Assembly (NCBI GenBank): GCA_016192425.1
Contig: JACPUE010000035.1
Span: 1-64,000 of the forward strand
DNA from: Burkholderiales bacterium
GTDB lineage: Bacteria; Pseudomonadota; Gammaproteobacteria; Burkholderiales; Burkholderiaceae_C
DNA: 64,000 nucleotides
Reading direction: 5' to 3'
Shown: piece after piece, positions 49,116 through 58,639 of the stretch
Position numbering within the stretch: the stretch's first letter is position 1
Layout: each line of letters begins with the position of its first letter
The notes under the pieces: model-generated
Told to the model about the DNA's origin: nothing
What the model saw: the letters and a program-made list of their open reading frames with translations, nothing else
Databases searched by the model: none
Made by a program: the position numbers and the translations under genes

Positions 49116-49685
49116 TCAATCCTTGACGCGCGCCCGTATCTCCGGCAACGCCTTTTGCAGGTAGTACACCATGGACCACACCGTGAGCACTGCAGCAATC
49201 CAGATCAGCCAGGTGCCCCACACACCGGTATCGATCATTCCCAGCACGCGCCCGTCGTACAGCAGGAAGGGGATGGCCACCATCTGCACCGTGGTCTTGA
49301 GTTTGCCCAGCATGTGCACGGCCACGCTCTTGCTCGCGCCGATTTGTGCCATCCATTCGCGCAGGGCGGAAATGGCGATCTCGCGCCCGATGATGATGAG
49401 CGCCACGAACACATCGGCCCGCCGCAGGTGCACCAGCACCAGGAGCGATGCGCACACCAGGAATTTGTCTGCCACCGGATCAAGGAAAGCGCCAAACGAC
49501 GAGGTCTGCTTGAGCCTGCGTGCCAGGAAGCCGTCGAGCCAGTCCGTGGCGGCAAACGCCATGAACATCAGTGCGGCAATGAGGTTGCGCGTGGGCTCGT
49601 CCAGCGGTGTGTAGAACACCCCAACAATCAAGGGGATCGCGATGATGCGCGTCCAGGTCATGAGGGTGGGGATGGTCCAGAACAT
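49116..49685 (-). CDS. pgsA: CDP-diacylglycerol-glycerol-3-phosphate 3-phosphatidyltransferase
   Basis: Makes phosphatidylglycerol phosphate, the committed step to phosphatidylglycerol and cardiolipin. 189 aa with four to six helices. The CDP-alcohol transferase motif D-G-x2-A-R-x8-G-x3-D-x3-D is seen in TDWLDGFLARR and SSFGAFLDPVADKF. ATG at 49685, 47 bases after uvrC on the same strand; the uvrC-pgsA pair is widely conserved. Confidence 0.95.
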   Translation of the reverse strand: MFWTIPTLMTWTRIIAIPLIVGVFYTPLDEPTRNLIAALMFMAFAATDWLDGFLARRLKQTSSFGAFLDPVADKFLVCASLLVLVHLRRADVFVALIIIGREIAISALREWMAQIGASKSVAVHMLGKLKTTVQMVAIPFLLYDGRVLGMIDTGVWGTWLIWIAAVLTVWSMVYYLQKALPEIRARVKD

Positions 49686-49732
49686 GGCGTGATTGTGTCA
49701 CGCCCCAGGCACTGCAGACACCTGAAGCCTGT

Positions 49733-51673
49733 TCAGCGCAAGGCGCGGTAGATTTCCTCGGCCAGCTCGCGCGAGATGCCTTCGACGCTGGCAAGATCCT
49801 CCACGCTGGCGTCCTGCACACCACGCACGCCGCCAAAACGCTGCAGCAGGCGCGCACGCTTTTTAGGCCCGATGCCGGGAATGTCTTCCAGCCGGCTGCC
49901 GCCCACGCGCACCTTGGCACGCGCCGCACGCATGCCGGTGATGGCAAAGCGGTGCGCCTCGTCACGGATTTGCGCCACCAGCATGAGCGCGGCCGAGTCC
50001 CGGCCCAGGTAGACTTTCTCGCGCCCGTCGGCAAACACCAGTTCCTCCAGCCCCACCTTGCGGCCCTCGCCCTTCTCCACGCCGACGATGCGCGCCAGGT
50101 CCAGGCCCAGTTCGGTGAACACCTCGCGCGCCATGGCGACCTGGCCCTTGCCACCATCAACCAGCACCAGGTCGGGCAGGCGCGCCTGGCCCGCGGCGGG
50201 CTCGGCACCGCCGGCCTCGCGCAGGGCCTGTGCCACCTTGGCGTAGCGGCGCTGCAGCACCTGGCGCATGGCGGCGTAGTCGTCGCCGCCGGTGATGCCT
50301 TCGATCTTGTACCGACGGTACTCGCTGCCCTGCATCTTGTGGTGGTGGAAGACCACGCAGGAGGCCTGCGTGGCCTCGCCCGCCGTGTGCGAGATGTCGA
50401 AGCACTCGATCGTGAGCTGGTCCAGGTCTTCCTGCGGCAAGTCCAGCGCCTCGGCCAACGCCCGTGTGCGCGCCTGCTGCGAGCCCTCTTCGGCCAGCAG
50501 GCGGGCCAGTTGCAGGTCGGCGTTCTGGCGCGCCATGTCGAGCCAGGTGCGGTGCTGCCCGCGCGGCTGGTGCACCACGCCCACGCGCTGGCCGGCCTGC
50601 TCCGCGAGCGCCTGCGCCAGCGCCTTGTCCACCGGCTCGCTGGCGATCAGCAGGGGCGGCACGGGCACGCCGATGTAGTGCTGCGCGATGAAGGCCTCCA
50701 GCACCTGCTGCTCCACCGCCGGGGGCGCAGCCGCAGCATCCTCGGCCGCATAGACACTGGCTGCATCCTCCACATGCACCGGGAAGTAGGCCCGGTCGCC
50801 CAGGTGGCGGCCGCCGCGCACCATGGCCAGGTTCACGCAGGCGCGGCCACCCTGCACGCGCACGGCAAGAATGTCCACATCCTTGTCCGAGGTGGTTTCC
50901 ACCGCCTGCTGGTGCAGCACGCGCGAGAGCGCCGTGATCTGGTTGCGCAGCTCGGCCGCCTGCTCGAATTCAAGCCTATCGGCATGCGCCATCATGCGCG
51001 ACTCCAGCTCTTGCAAGAGCGCCTGCGTCTCGCCGCGCAAAAGCGCCTCGGCATGTGCCACATCCTGCGCGTAGGACTCGGGCGCGATCAGGCCCACGCA
51101 GGGCGCGGTGCAGCGCTTGATCTGGTAGAGCAGGCAGGGCCGCGTGCGGTTGGCGAACACCGTGTCCTCGCAGGTGCGCAGGCGGAACACCTTTTGCAGC
51201 AGCTGGATGGTTTCCTTCACCGCCCAGCTGTTCGGGTAGGGGCCGAAGTAGCGGTGGCGCTTGTCGATGCTGCCCCGGTAGTAGGCCATGCGCGGAAAGC
51301 GCTGCAGCGCCGCCTCGCCCTGGCCGTCCTTCGCGGCCACGCCGGTGATCTTCAGGAAGGGGTAGCTCTTGTCGTCGCGGAACAGGATGTTGTACTTGGG
51401 GTTCTGCGACTTGATGAGGTTGTTTTCCAGCAGCAGCGCCTCGGCCTCGGAGCGCACCACCGTGGTCTCCAGGCGCGCGATCTTGCCCACCATGTGACCA
51501 ATGCGCGTGCCCCCGTGCTGCTTGGTGAAATAGCTGGACACGCGCTTCTTGAGGTTGCGCGCCTTGCCCACGTAGAGCAGCGCGCCCTCGGCGTCGAAAT
51601 AGCGGTACACGCCCGGCAGGGGTGGCAGCGCGGCCACCTGCGCCAGCAGTTCTTCGGAGTGCGCATCGTGCAT
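49733..51673 (-). CDS. uvrC: Excinuclease ABC subunit C
   Basis: Makes both incisions in nucleotide excision repair. The GIY-YIG domain opens the protein ([20 protein letters not shown]), the UVR motif [15 protein letters not shown] follows near 210, [14 protein letters not shown] lies in the RNase H-like domain, and a helix-hairpin-helix ends it ([18 protein letters not shown]). I chose ATG 51673 over an upstream TTG at 51694. 646 aa. Divergent from earP, with the starts only about 20 bases apart. Confidence 0.96.
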   Translation of the reverse strand: MHDAHSEELLAQVAALPPLPGVYRYFDAEGALLYVGKARNLKKRVSSYFTKQHGGTRIGHMVGKIARLETTVVRSEAEALLLENNLIKSQNPKYNILFRDDKSYPFLKITGVAAKDGQGEAALQRFPRMAYYRGSIDKRHRYFGPYPNSWAVKETIQLLQKVFRLRTCEDTVFANRTRPCLLYQIKRCTAPCVGLIAPESYAQDVAHAEALLRGETQALLQELESRMMAHADRLEFEQAAELRNQITALSRVLHQQAVETTSDKDVDILAVRVQGGRACVNLAMVRGGRHLGDRAYFPVHVEDAASVYAAEDAAAAPPAVEQQVLEAFIAQHYIGVPVPPLLIASEPVDKALAQALAEQAGQRVGVVHQPRGQHRTWLDMARQNADLQLARLLAEEGSQQARTRALAEALDLPQEDLDQLTIECFDISHTAGEATQASCVVFHHHKMQGSEYRRYKIEGITGGDDYAAMRQVLQRRYAKVAQALREAGGAEPAAGQARLPDLVLVDGGKGQVAMAREVFTELGLDLARIVGVEKGEGRKVGLEELVFADGREKVYLGRDSAALMLVAQIRDEAHRFAITGMRAARAKVRVGGSRLEDIPGIGPKKRARLLQRFGGVRGVQDASVEDLASVEGISRELAEEIYRALR

Positions 51674-51693
51674 GGCGCTATTGTGCGCAGACA

Positions 51694-52830
51694 ATGCGGG
51701 CCATGCGTTCGCAAACCCCTACCGCCGCCCTGCAATGGGACATCTTCTGCCGCGTGATCGACAACTTTGGCGACATCGGCGTGTGCTGGCGCCTGTCTGC
51801 CGACCTGGCGGCGCGCGGCCAGCGGGTGCGCCTGTGGGTGGACGACGCCTCGGCCCTGGCCTGGCTGGCGCCGCAGGGCCATCCCGGCGTGCAGGTGCGC
51901 GCCTGGGGCAGCCTGCCCGCCGCGCACGAGCCCCCCACACAGGTGCTGGTGGAAGCCTTCGGCTGCGAGATTGCTCCTGAATTCATAGCTAACAGCGCCC
52001 GTATTTCAAGCGCCACAGGTGAAAAATACCTTTGGATCAACCTCGAATACCTCTCGGCCGAAGCCTATGTGGAGCGCTGCCACCGCCTGCCTTCGCCCGT
52101 GCGCGAGGGCGCGGCGCTGGGCGAGGTCAAATGGTTTTTTTACCCCGGCTTCACCCCAGCCACCGGCGGCTTGCTGCGCGAGACCGGGCTGATGGAGCGC
52201 CAGGCACGCTTTGACGCCGCTGCCTGGCGCGCAGCCCAGGGGCCCGGCACGCCCGACGATGCACCCGACGCCTGCTGGATCTCGCTGTTCTGCTACGAGC
52301 CCCCCGCCCTGCCCGCGCTGCTGCAGCAGTGCATGCAGCGCCCCACACGGCTGCTCGTCACGCCGGGCCGGGCTGCGGCAGCCACGCGGGCTGCCCTGGA
52401 AAATTTGGATAAAAACAGCCTGCAAGGCCTTCCAGACAAGCGCGGGCAGCTATCAATTTCATATCGAACCCCTTGCCCTCAGCCTGCCTTTGACGACATG
52501 CTCTGGGCCTGCGACCTGAACCTGGTGCGCGGCGAGGATTCGCTGGTGCGCGCACTGTGGGCCGGCCGGCCGCTGGTCTGGCAGATCTACCCGCAGCACG
52601 ACAACGCGCACCACGACAAGTTGCACGCCTTTCTGGACTGGCTGCAGGCGCCCGAGTCGCTGCGCCGCTTCCACGCCACCTGGAACGGCCTGGGCAACGC
52701 CCCCCTGGTGCTGCCAGACACAACCCAACTCGCACAATGGGCGGCCTGTGTGCAGGCCGCGCGTGCGCAGCTGCTGGCCCAGGACGATCTGGCGACACAA
52801 ATTCTGGGGTTCGTGCGCGAAAAACGGTAA
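51694..52830 (+). CDS. earP: EF-P arginine rhamnosyltransferase EarP
   Basis: Transfers rhamnose from dTDP-L-rhamnose to Arg32 of elongation factor P, enabling it to rescue ribosomes at polyproline. [24 protein letters not shown] opens the first GT-B domain and carries the conserved Asp residue; [20 protein letters not shown] and the [12 protein letters not shown] region bind the donor. 378 aa from ATG 51694; ATG 51703 is equally possible. Two short interspersed repeats are read in frame, near residues 94-111 and 237-257. efp lies downstream on the same strand. Confidence 0.94.
   Translation: MRAMRSQTPTAALQWDIFCRVIDNFGDIGVCWRLSADLAARGQRVRLWVDDASALAWLAPQGHPGVQVRAWGSLPAAHEPPTQVLVEAFGCEIAPEFIANSARISSATGEKYLWINLEYLSAEAYVERCHRLPSPVREGAALGEVKWFFYPGFTPATGGLLRETGLMERQARFDAAAWRAAQGPGTPDDAPDACWISLFCYEPPALPALLQQCMQRPTRLLVTPGRAAAATRAALENLDKNSLQGLPDKRGQLSISYRTPCPQPAFDDMLWACDLNLVRGEDSLVRALWAGRPLVWQIYPQHDNAHHDKLHAFLDWLQAPESLRRFHATWNGLGNAPLVLPDTTQLAQWAACVQAARAQLLAQDDLATQILGFVREKR
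51974..52026 (-). repeat. Short AGCGC/AGCTAT-family repeat inside earP, copy 1
   Basis: On the minus strand: GGCGCTTGAAATACG, GGCGCTGTTAGCTATGAATT. The order of half-sites and spacing match the family. The plus strand is translated without a stop within EarP, replacing a loop before YLWINLE. Confidence 0.7.
52402..52464 (+). repeat. Short AGCGC/AGCTAT-family repeat inside earP, copy 2
   Basis: Plus-strand orientation: AGCCTGCAAGGCC, a spacer, then ACAAGCGCGGGCAGCTATCAA and an AT-rich end. It encodes part of a linker after the Ala-rich helix of EarP. Its lower GC content than the flanks is obvious by eye. Confidence 0.7.
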
Positions 52831-52971
52831 AATCCAAGGCTTTGCGCAAATCGGCAGGCGCTTTTGCAGCCGCCGCCACAGCGCATTCCCGCCGCGGAAC
52901 ATGCATCGGCACAGCAGCCCCCAGGGCTACAGGCCCGCGCATTGAGCGGCCCCAACCCCAGGCAACATGCT

Positions 52972-53526
52972 ATGAAAATCGCTCAAGAAATCCGCGCCGG
53001 CAACGTCATCATGCACGGCAAGGATCCCATGGTCGTGCTCAAGACCGAATACGCACGCGGCGGCCGCAACGCCGCCACCGTGCGCATGAAGCTCAAGAGC
53101 CTGATCGCCAACTTCGGCACCGAAGTGGTGTTCAAGGCCGACGACAAGATGGACCAGATCATTCTGGACAAGAAGGATTGCACCTACTCCTACTTCGCCG
53201 ACCCGCTGTATGTCTGGATGGACGCCGACTACAACCAGTACGAAGTCGAAGCCGAAAACATGGGCGACGCCCTGAACTACCTCGAAGACGGCATGGCCGC
53301 TGAAGTGGTGTTCTACGACGGCAAGGCCATCTCGGTCGAACTGCCCACCAGCGTCGAACGTGAAATCACCTGGACCGAACCCGCCGTCAAGGGCGACACG
53401 TCCGGCAAGGTGCTCAAGCCCGCCAAGATCGCCACCGGTTTCGAAGTGCCTGTGCCCCTGTTCGTGGACCAGGGCGACAAGATCGAAATCGACACCCGCA
53501 CCGGCGAATACCGCAAGCGCGTCTAA
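52972..53526 (+). CDS. efp: Elongation factor P, Arg32 type
   Basis: Relieves ribosome stalling at consecutive prolines. 184 aa, three beta-barrel domains (about 1-63, 66-126, 129-184). The loop tip YARGGRN has arginine at residue 32, the site modified by EarP, instead of the lysine used by EpmA/YmfI-type systems. The C-terminal [16 protein letters not shown] is the family signature. I chose the ATG at 52972. A strong terminator follows. Confidence 0.97.
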   Translation: MKIAQEIRAGNVIMHGKDPMVVLKTEYARGGRNAATVRMKLKSLIANFGTEVVFKADDKMDQIILDKKDCTYSYFADPLYVWMDADYNQYEVEAENMGDALNYLEDGMAAEVVFYDGKAISVELPTSVEREITWTEPAVKGDTSGKVLKPAKIATGFEVPVPLFVDQGDKIEIDTRTGEYRKRV

Positions 53527-53543
53527 AACAACTTCGCCCCAGC

Positions 53544-53577
53544 AAAAAGGCTTCCCTTGGGAAGCCTTTTTGTTTTT
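53544..53577 (+). terminator. Rho-independent terminator after efp
   Basis: AAAAAGGCTTCCC pairs with GGGAAGCCTTTTT (53544-53556 and 53559-53571) and is followed by GTTTTT. Ends the earP-efp unit 18 bases past the stop. Confidence 0.88.
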
Positions 53578-53585
53578 AAGCAATT

Positions 53586-53637
53586 TCAGGCTCTAGCGCC
53601 CGTCCAGAAAGCGCTACTAGCTATCAAATAAATAGCA
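53586..53637 (+). repeat. Short AGCGC/AGCTAT-family repeat between efp and rimO
   Basis: Intergenic reference copy: GGCTCTAGCGCCCGTCC, AGAAAGCGCTACTAGCTAT, then CAAATAAATAGC. It fills the gap between the efp terminator and the end of the convergent rimO gene. Confidence 0.75.
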
Positions 53638-55029
53638 TCAGATCGGCTGCGCCACCAGGTCGTGGCCCTGCACGCCGACAATGCGCGCCTTGGTGAATTC
53701 ACCCACCTTGAGCTGCTTGCTGATCTTCTCGGGCGCAAGCAGCTGCACGGTGCCGTCGATCTCTGGCGCATCGGCATAGGTGCGGCCCACACCGCCCTTG
53801 CGGCCCATGGCGGGCGCATGGTCCACCAGCACCTGCATGGTGGAGCCCACGCGGCGCTGCAGGCGCGCAATGGACACCTCTTCCGCCACCGCCATGAAGC
53901 GCGCACGGCGCGCTTCGCGCTCCTCCAGCGGCAGCATGCCGGGCAGTTGGTTGGCCTCGGCGCCGGTCACGTCGCTGTAGGCAAAGCAGCCGGCGCGGTC
54001 GATCTGTGCCTCGCGCAGAAAGTCCAGCAGGTGCAGGAACTCCTCTTCGGTCTCGCCGGGGAAACCGGCGATGAAGGTGCTGCGCACCACCAGCTCGGGG
54101 CACATCTCACGCCAGCGCTGGATGCGCTCCAGGTTCTTCTCGCCGCTGGCCGGGCGCTTCATGCGCTTGAGCACGTCGGGGTGGCTGTGCTGGAAGGGCA
54201 CGTCCAGGTAGGGCAGCACCAGGCCCTGCGCCATCAGCGGAATGACATCATCGACGCTGGGGTAGGGGTACACATAGTGCAGCCGCACCCAGGCGCCGTA
54301 GGGCGCGGCCATGGCGCCCAGCGTCTGCACCAGTTCGAGCATGCGCGTCTTGACCGGCTTGCCGTCCCAGAATCCGGTGCGGTACTTCACGTCCACGCCA
54401 TAGGCCGAGGTGTCCTGGCTGATGATGAGCAGCTCCTTCACGCCGCCCTCGAACAGCGCGCGCGCCTCGTTGAGCACGTCGCCAATGGGGCGCGAAACCA
54501 GGTCGCCGCGCATCGAGGGGATGATGCAGAAAGTGCAGCGGTGGTTGCAGCCCTCGCTGATCTTGAGGTAGGCGTAGTGGCGCGGCGTGAGCTTGATGCC
54601 CGCCTCGCCAAAGGCGCCGGGCACCAGGTCGATGAAGGGATCGTGCGGCTTGGGCAGGTTGCGGTGCACGGCGTCCATCACGTCCTGCGTGGCCTGCGGG
54701 CCGGTCACGGCCAGCACGCGGGGGTGCACCTGCTGAACGTAGTTGCCGCCATCGTCGCCCGCGCGCGCGCCCAGGCAGCCGGTGACGATGACCTTGCCGT
54801 TCTCGGCCAGCGCCTCACCGATGGTGTCCAGGCTCTCCTTGACGGCGTCGTCGATGAAGCCGCAGGTGTTGACGATGACCAGATCCGCACCCTCGAAGGA
54901 CTTGGCGGTCTGGTAGCCCTCGGCGCTGAGCTGCGTGAGGATGAGTTCGGAGTCGGTCAGGTTCTTCGGGCAGCCGAGGCTGACGAAACCGATTTTTGGG
55001 GTCTTGGTGGGGGAGAGTGCTTCGCTCAT
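53638..55029 (-). CDS. rimO: Ribosomal protein S12 methylthiotransferase RimO
   Basis: Radical-SAM enzyme that methylthiolates the conserved aspartate of S12. 463 aa: an N-terminal MTTase domain with three cluster cysteines (SLGCPKN, NTCGF, VTGCLG), a radical-SAM core with [11 protein letters not shown], and a C-terminal TRAM domain. The ATG at 55029 begins MSEALSPTK. Convergent with efp. Confidence 0.96.
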   Translation of the reverse strand: MSEALSPTKTPKIGFVSLGCPKNLTDSELILTQLSAEGYQTAKSFEGADLVIVNTCGFIDDAVKESLDTIGEALAENGKVIVTGCLGARAGDDGGNYVQQVHPRVLAVTGPQATQDVMDAVHRNLPKPHDPFIDLVPGAFGEAGIKLTPRHYAYLKISEGCNHRCTFCIIPSMRGDLVSRPIGDVLNEARALFEGGVKELLIISQDTSAYGVDVKYRTGFWDGKPVKTRMLELVQTLGAMAAPYGAWVRLHYVYPYPSVDDVIPLMAQGLVLPYLDVPFQHSHPDVLKRMKRPASGEKNLERIQRWREMCPELVVRSTFIAGFPGETEEEFLHLLDFLREAQIDRAGCFAYSDVTGAEANQLPGMLPLEEREARRARFMAVAEEVSIARLQRRVGSTMQVLVDHAPAMGRKGGVGRTYADAPEIDGTVQLLAPEKISKQLKVGEFTKARIVGVQGHDLVAQPI

Positions 55030-55071
55030 AACCCCGTATTGTCCCAGTTCTGGCCCGGGAGGGCGCAGCCC

Positions 55072-55608
55072 TCAGCGCTTGATGCCGAAAGCGCCCAGCA
55101 TCTGCTCGGTCTGCTTTTGCATCTGCTCCTGCATCTGCGTGAGCATGGTGCGCGACTGCTCGGCATAGTTGCCCATCAGGCCCGCCATCATGGGGGACTG
55201 CGGTGCCATGAACTGCTTCCACATCTCGGGTGTCATGCCTTGGGTCTGCTCGGCCATGCGCGCCTGCAGGTCGGTGAACATCTGGACGTTCTTCTCCAGC
55301 GTGCTGCCCATGAAGCCCTGCATGGCGTGACCGTAGAAACGGATGATGTTGGCCAGCACGGCTTCGCTGAACATCGGCGCGCCGCCAGCCTCTTCTTCCA
55401 GGATGATCTGCAGCAGGATGCTGCGCGTGATGTCTTCGCCCGTCTTGGCGTCACGCACCACGAGGTTCTCGTGCGCCATCACCAGCTGCTTGACCTCGGC
55501 CAGCGTAATGTAGGTGGAGGTATTGGTGTCATACAGACGCCGGTTGGGGTACTTCTTGATCACCCGCTGCGCCGACTTGGCGGCGGATGCGGCTTGGGTT
55601 TCTGGCAC
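55072..55608 (-). CDS. phaR: Polyhydroxyalkanoate synthesis repressor PhaR
   Basis: Senses PHB granules and represses phasin and related genes. 178 aa: the DNA-binding domain VIKKYPNRRLYDTNTSTYI (about 16-35) is followed by the PHB-accumulation regulatory region and a Met/Gln-rich C-terminal helix. The start is GTG at 55608, with GGAG about ten bases upstream. It lies between rimO (same strand) and the divergent maoC-pta fusion. Confidence 0.93.
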   Translation of the reverse strand: MPETQAASAAKSAQRVIKKYPNRRLYDTNTSTYITLAEVKQLVMAHENLVVRDAKTGEDITRSILLQIILEEEAGGAPMFSEAVLANIIRFYGHAMQGFMGSTLEKNVQMFTDLQARMAEQTQGMTPEMWKQFMAPQSPMMAGLMGNYAEQSRTMLTQMQEQMQKQTEQMLGAFGIKR

Positions 55609-55783
55609 GGAAGGGGCTCCTCGGATCTGGCTGGGCGGCCATGTTTTGCACTGCAGCAGATTTTAGAGGGAGCACTCGAAGCCCCATGCAGAGGAATACC
55701 CTGAGTGCACCTGCTGCGATGCAGCAAAAACACCGCCATCTCGTGCTACTGTGGAGCTTGTCGCCAGCCCACCTGCACATCCC

Positions 55784-57199
55784 ATGACACCCACCACCGA
55801 ATGGCTCGAAAACATCACCTACGACGAGCTGCAGATCGGCCACAGCGCCAGGCTGCTGCGCACCCTGAGCATGGCCGACATCCAGGCCTTTGCCGCCGTC
55901 TCGGGCGACACCAACCCCGCGCACCTCAACAGCGACTACGCCAACGACACCCTGTTCCACGGCGTGATTGCGCACGGCATGTGGGGCGGCGCATTGATCT
56001 CTGCGCTGCTGGGCACGCAGTTCCCGGGGCCGGGCACCATTTATGTGTCGCAAGACCTGCACTTCACCCGGCCCGTGCGCGTGGGCGATACGCTGACCGT
56101 AACCGCCACCGTGCTGCGCAAATTGGATGAGCGCAAACAGGTTGAGCTCAATTGCCAGGCCGTCAACCAGAACGGCGAGCCCGTGCTGCACGGTCTGGCA
56201 CGCGTCCTGGCGCCGCAGAAGAAAGTGCGCCTGCCCCAGTCGTACGCGCCCCAGATCCAGCTCTTTGATCCCCAGGCGCGCCAGCGCGAACTGCTGGCCA
56301 TGGGCCTGGGCCTGCCCCCCGAACGCTGCGCCGTGGTGCACCCCTGCGACGCCGAGTCGCTGCGCGGCGCCATGGACGCCGCCGCCCATGGCTTGATCGC
56401 ACCCGTGCTTGTGGCCCCTGAAGCCCGGCTGCGCGCCTTGGCCGACAAGGCCGGAATCGACCTGCGCGGCGCCGAAATCCTGCCCGTGGAGCACAGCCAC
56501 GCCGCAGCCGCCAAGGCCGCTGAACTCGCAACGCTGGGCCAGGTGGGCATGCTGATGAAAGGCAGCCTGCACACCGACGAGCTGATGCAGGCCGTACTCG
56601 CACAACCTGCGCTGCGCACGGGACGGCGCATGTCTCATGTGTTCCGCTTTGACGTACCGCTGTACCCCAAGCCGCTGCTCATCACCGACGCGGCACTCAA
56701 CATCCGCCCCACCCTCGCTGAAAAGGCCGACATCATCCGCAATGCCATCGACTTTGCACGCATTCTGGGCGTGGACGTGCCGCGCGTAGCCATCCTCTCT
56801 GCCGTGGAAACCGTGAACCCCGGCATCCCCTCCACACTGGATGCGGCCGCCCTGTGCAAAATGGCAGACCGCGGCCAGATCGCGGGCGGCGTGCTTGACG
56901 GGCCACTGGCATTCGACAATGCCATTTCGCTGCAGGCAGCGCAAATCAAGGGCATCCACTCCCCCGTGGCCGGGCAGGCCGACATCCTTGCCGTGCCCGA
57001 CCTGGAAAGCGGCAATATGCTGGCCAAGCAGCTTGAATACCTTGCAGGCGCCTCCAGCGCCGGCATCGTGCTGGGGGCACGCATACCCATCGCACTGACC
57101 AGCCGCGCCGACGGCCCCCAGGCGCGCGTGGCATCGGCCCTGCTGGCACGGCTGGCGGCGCACCATGCCCGCCAGGCACAAGAACGCACAGCAAACTGA
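55784..57199 (+). CDS. Bifunctional MaoC-like enoyl-CoA hydratase / phosphate acetyltransferase
   Basis: A 471-aa fusion. Residues about 1-150 are a MaoC-type hot-dog domain with AAVSGDTNPAHLN, the hydratase active-site stretch. Residues about 160-471 are a phosphate acetyl/butyryltransferase (Pta/Ptb fold) with LITDAALNIRPTLAEK. It converts an acyl-CoA to an acyl-phosphate; acyl length is unknown, and the MaoC part suggests work on enoyl- or hydroxyacyl-CoA. ackA follows 11 bases later, so the pair would make ATP from acyl-CoA. I chose the ATG at 55784. Confidence 0.88.
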   Translation: MTPTTEWLENITYDELQIGHSARLLRTLSMADIQAFAAVSGDTNPAHLNSDYANDTLFHGVIAHGMWGGALISALLGTQFPGPGTIYVSQDLHFTRPVRVGDTLTVTATVLRKLDERKQVELNCQAVNQNGEPVLHGLARVLAPQKKVRLPQSYAPQIQLFDPQARQRELLAMGLGLPPERCAVVHPCDAESLRGAMDAAAHGLIAPVLVAPEARLRALADKAGIDLRGAEILPVEHSHAAAAKAAELATLGQVGMLMKGSLHTDELMQAVLAQPALRTGRRMSHVFRFDVPLYPKPLLITDAALNIRPTLAEKADIIRNAIDFARILGVDVPRVAILSAVETVNPGIPSTLDAAALCKMADRGQIAGGVLDGPLAFDNAISLQAAQIKGIHSPVAGQADILAVPDLESGNMLAKQLEYLAGASSAGIVLGARIPIALTSRADGPQARVASALLARLAAHHARQAQERTAN

Positions 57200-57210
57200 G
57201 GTGCGCCGCC

Positions 57211-58389
57211 ATGGCCATACTCGCTGTCAACGCCGGATCCTCATCGCTCAAATTCTCGATCCATCCACTGCAAGGCAATACGGTGCAGGATCCCGTGCTC
57301 ACCGGCGCCATCCAGGGGCTGGAGCCCGCAGGCCAACCCACCATCTGCTGGATCTGGCAAGGCCAGCGCCACGAACGCCCCCTGGCCAGCACGGGCACCC
57401 CGTTTCAGCGCGCACTGCAAGACCTGCAGGCGCTGCTGAAGCAACTGGCGCTGCCCCCCTTGCGCGCCGTGGCGCACCGCGTGGTGCATGGTGGACAGCA
57501 CTACGCAGGCAGTGTGCGAGTCACACCGCATGTGATGCGTGCATTGCAGGCGCTGGTCTCCCTGGCACCGCTGCACCAGCCGCACAACCTTGCAGGCATC
57601 CGTGCATTCATGGCAGCGTTTCCCAACGTGCCCCAGGTGGCCTGCTTCGACACCGCTTTCCACGCCACGCTGCCCGCCGAGGAATCGCATTTCGCCCTGC
57701 CCCAGGCCTTGACGGCACAGGGCATTCGCCGGTACGGCTTTCACGGCCTGTCGTACCAGTTCGTGATCGGCACATTACAGGCGCGCTCTGCACGCGCCCA
57801 AGGACGCACGCTCATGGCCCACCTGGGCAACGGCGCCAGCCTGTGCGCCACCCTGCAAGGCCGCAGCCAGGCGACCACCATGGGTTTTTCCGCGCTCGAC
57901 GGTTTGATGATGGGCACACGCTGTGGCGCACTCGACCCCGGCGTGCTGCTCTACCTGCTGGAACAAGGCTGGGACCACGACCGCATCCAAGCCCTGCTGT
58001 ACCGCCAGAGCGGCCTGCTGGGCGTGTCGGGCATTGCAGCAGACATGCGCACCCTGCGCGCCAGCACGGAGCCTGCGGCGCAGTTCGCCATCGAGTTGTT
58101 CACACGGCGTGTGGTGCGTGCCACGGGGGAGCTCAGTGCCTGCATCGGCGGGCTGGATGTGCTTGCCTTCAGCGGCGGCATCGGCGAAAACGATGCCCTG
58201 CTGCGCGCCGATGTGGCCCGGCGCCTGGCCTACCTGGGGGTGCGCGTGGACGCCACATTGAACGCACAGCCCATGCAAGACGACACTGCCTGGGCCATCC
58301 ACGCACCGGACAGCGCCGTGGAAGTCTGGGTTGTGCCCACCGACGAAGGCCGCGTAGCCGCCGCCGAAGCGGCTGCACTGGTGTTGTGA
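57211..58389 (+). CDS. ackA: Acetate kinase
   Basis: Interconverts acetyl phosphate and ADP with acetate and ATP; 392 aa. NAGSSSLKFSI is the family start, RRYGFHGLSYQ contains the active-site histidine, and AHLGNGASLCA and FSGGIGEND are further motifs. It is coupled to the upstream acyltransferase fusion. Related propionate or butyrate kinases are possible given the fused partner. Confidence 0.92.
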   Translation: MAILAVNAGSSSLKFSIHPLQGNTVQDPVLTGAIQGLEPAGQPTICWIWQGQRHERPLASTGTPFQRALQDLQALLKQLALPPLRAVAHRVVHGGQHYAGSVRVTPHVMRALQALVSLAPLHQPHNLAGIRAFMAAFPNVPQVACFDTAFHATLPAEESHFALPQALTAQGIRRYGFHGLSYQFVIGTLQARSARAQGRTLMAHLGNGASLCATLQGRSQATTMGFSALDGLMMGTRCGALDPGVLLYLLEQGWDHDRIQALLYRQSGLLGVSGIAADMRTLRASTEPAAQFAIELFTRRVVRATGELSACIGGLDVLAFSGGIGENDALLRADVARRLAYLGVRVDATLNAQPMQDDTAWAIHAPDSAVEVWVVPTDEGRVAAAEAAALVL

Positions 58390-58451
58390 TGCGGTGATCT
58401 GGGGCCTGTTGGGTGTGAACAGGCCCTGGCCCCAGCACCAAACGCCCAAAC

Positions 58452-58483
58452 AAAAACGGGGTCTGCACGAATGCAGACCCCGG
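58452..58483 (-). terminator. Rho-independent terminator after tRNA-Val(GAC)
   Basis: CGGGGTCTGCA and TGCAGACCCCG (58458-58468 and 58473-58483) pair perfectly around four bases. On the minus strand the hairpin is followed by TTTTTGTTTG. Confidence 0.85.
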
Positions 58484-58487
58484 TGTT

Positions 58488-58563
58488 GGTAGGCGCGATT
58501 GGACTCGAACCAACGACCCCCACCATGTCAAGGTGGTGCTCTAACCAGCTGAGCTACGCGCCT
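58488..58563 (-). tRNA. tRNA-Val (anticodon GAC)
   Basis: 76 bases with encoded CCA. Acceptor AGGCGCG/CGCGCCU, D-arm CAGCTGGTTAGAGC, anticodon stem CCACC/GGTGG around TTGACAT giving GAC, and GGTTCGAGTCC T-arm. Its own terminator follows. Confidence 0.95.
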
Positions 58564-58639
58564 GTGTTTGTTCGAGAGATGGGATTGTAGCAGTAAATTC
58601 TGAGCCCTTTGGCGAAAAGCCAAAAATCATCCATGTTGT

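Noticed and set aside
58608-58628. TTTGGC/GCCAAA hairpin downstream of relA as a terminator
   Set aside because: The stem is only six pairs and lacks a U-tract on the relA strand.
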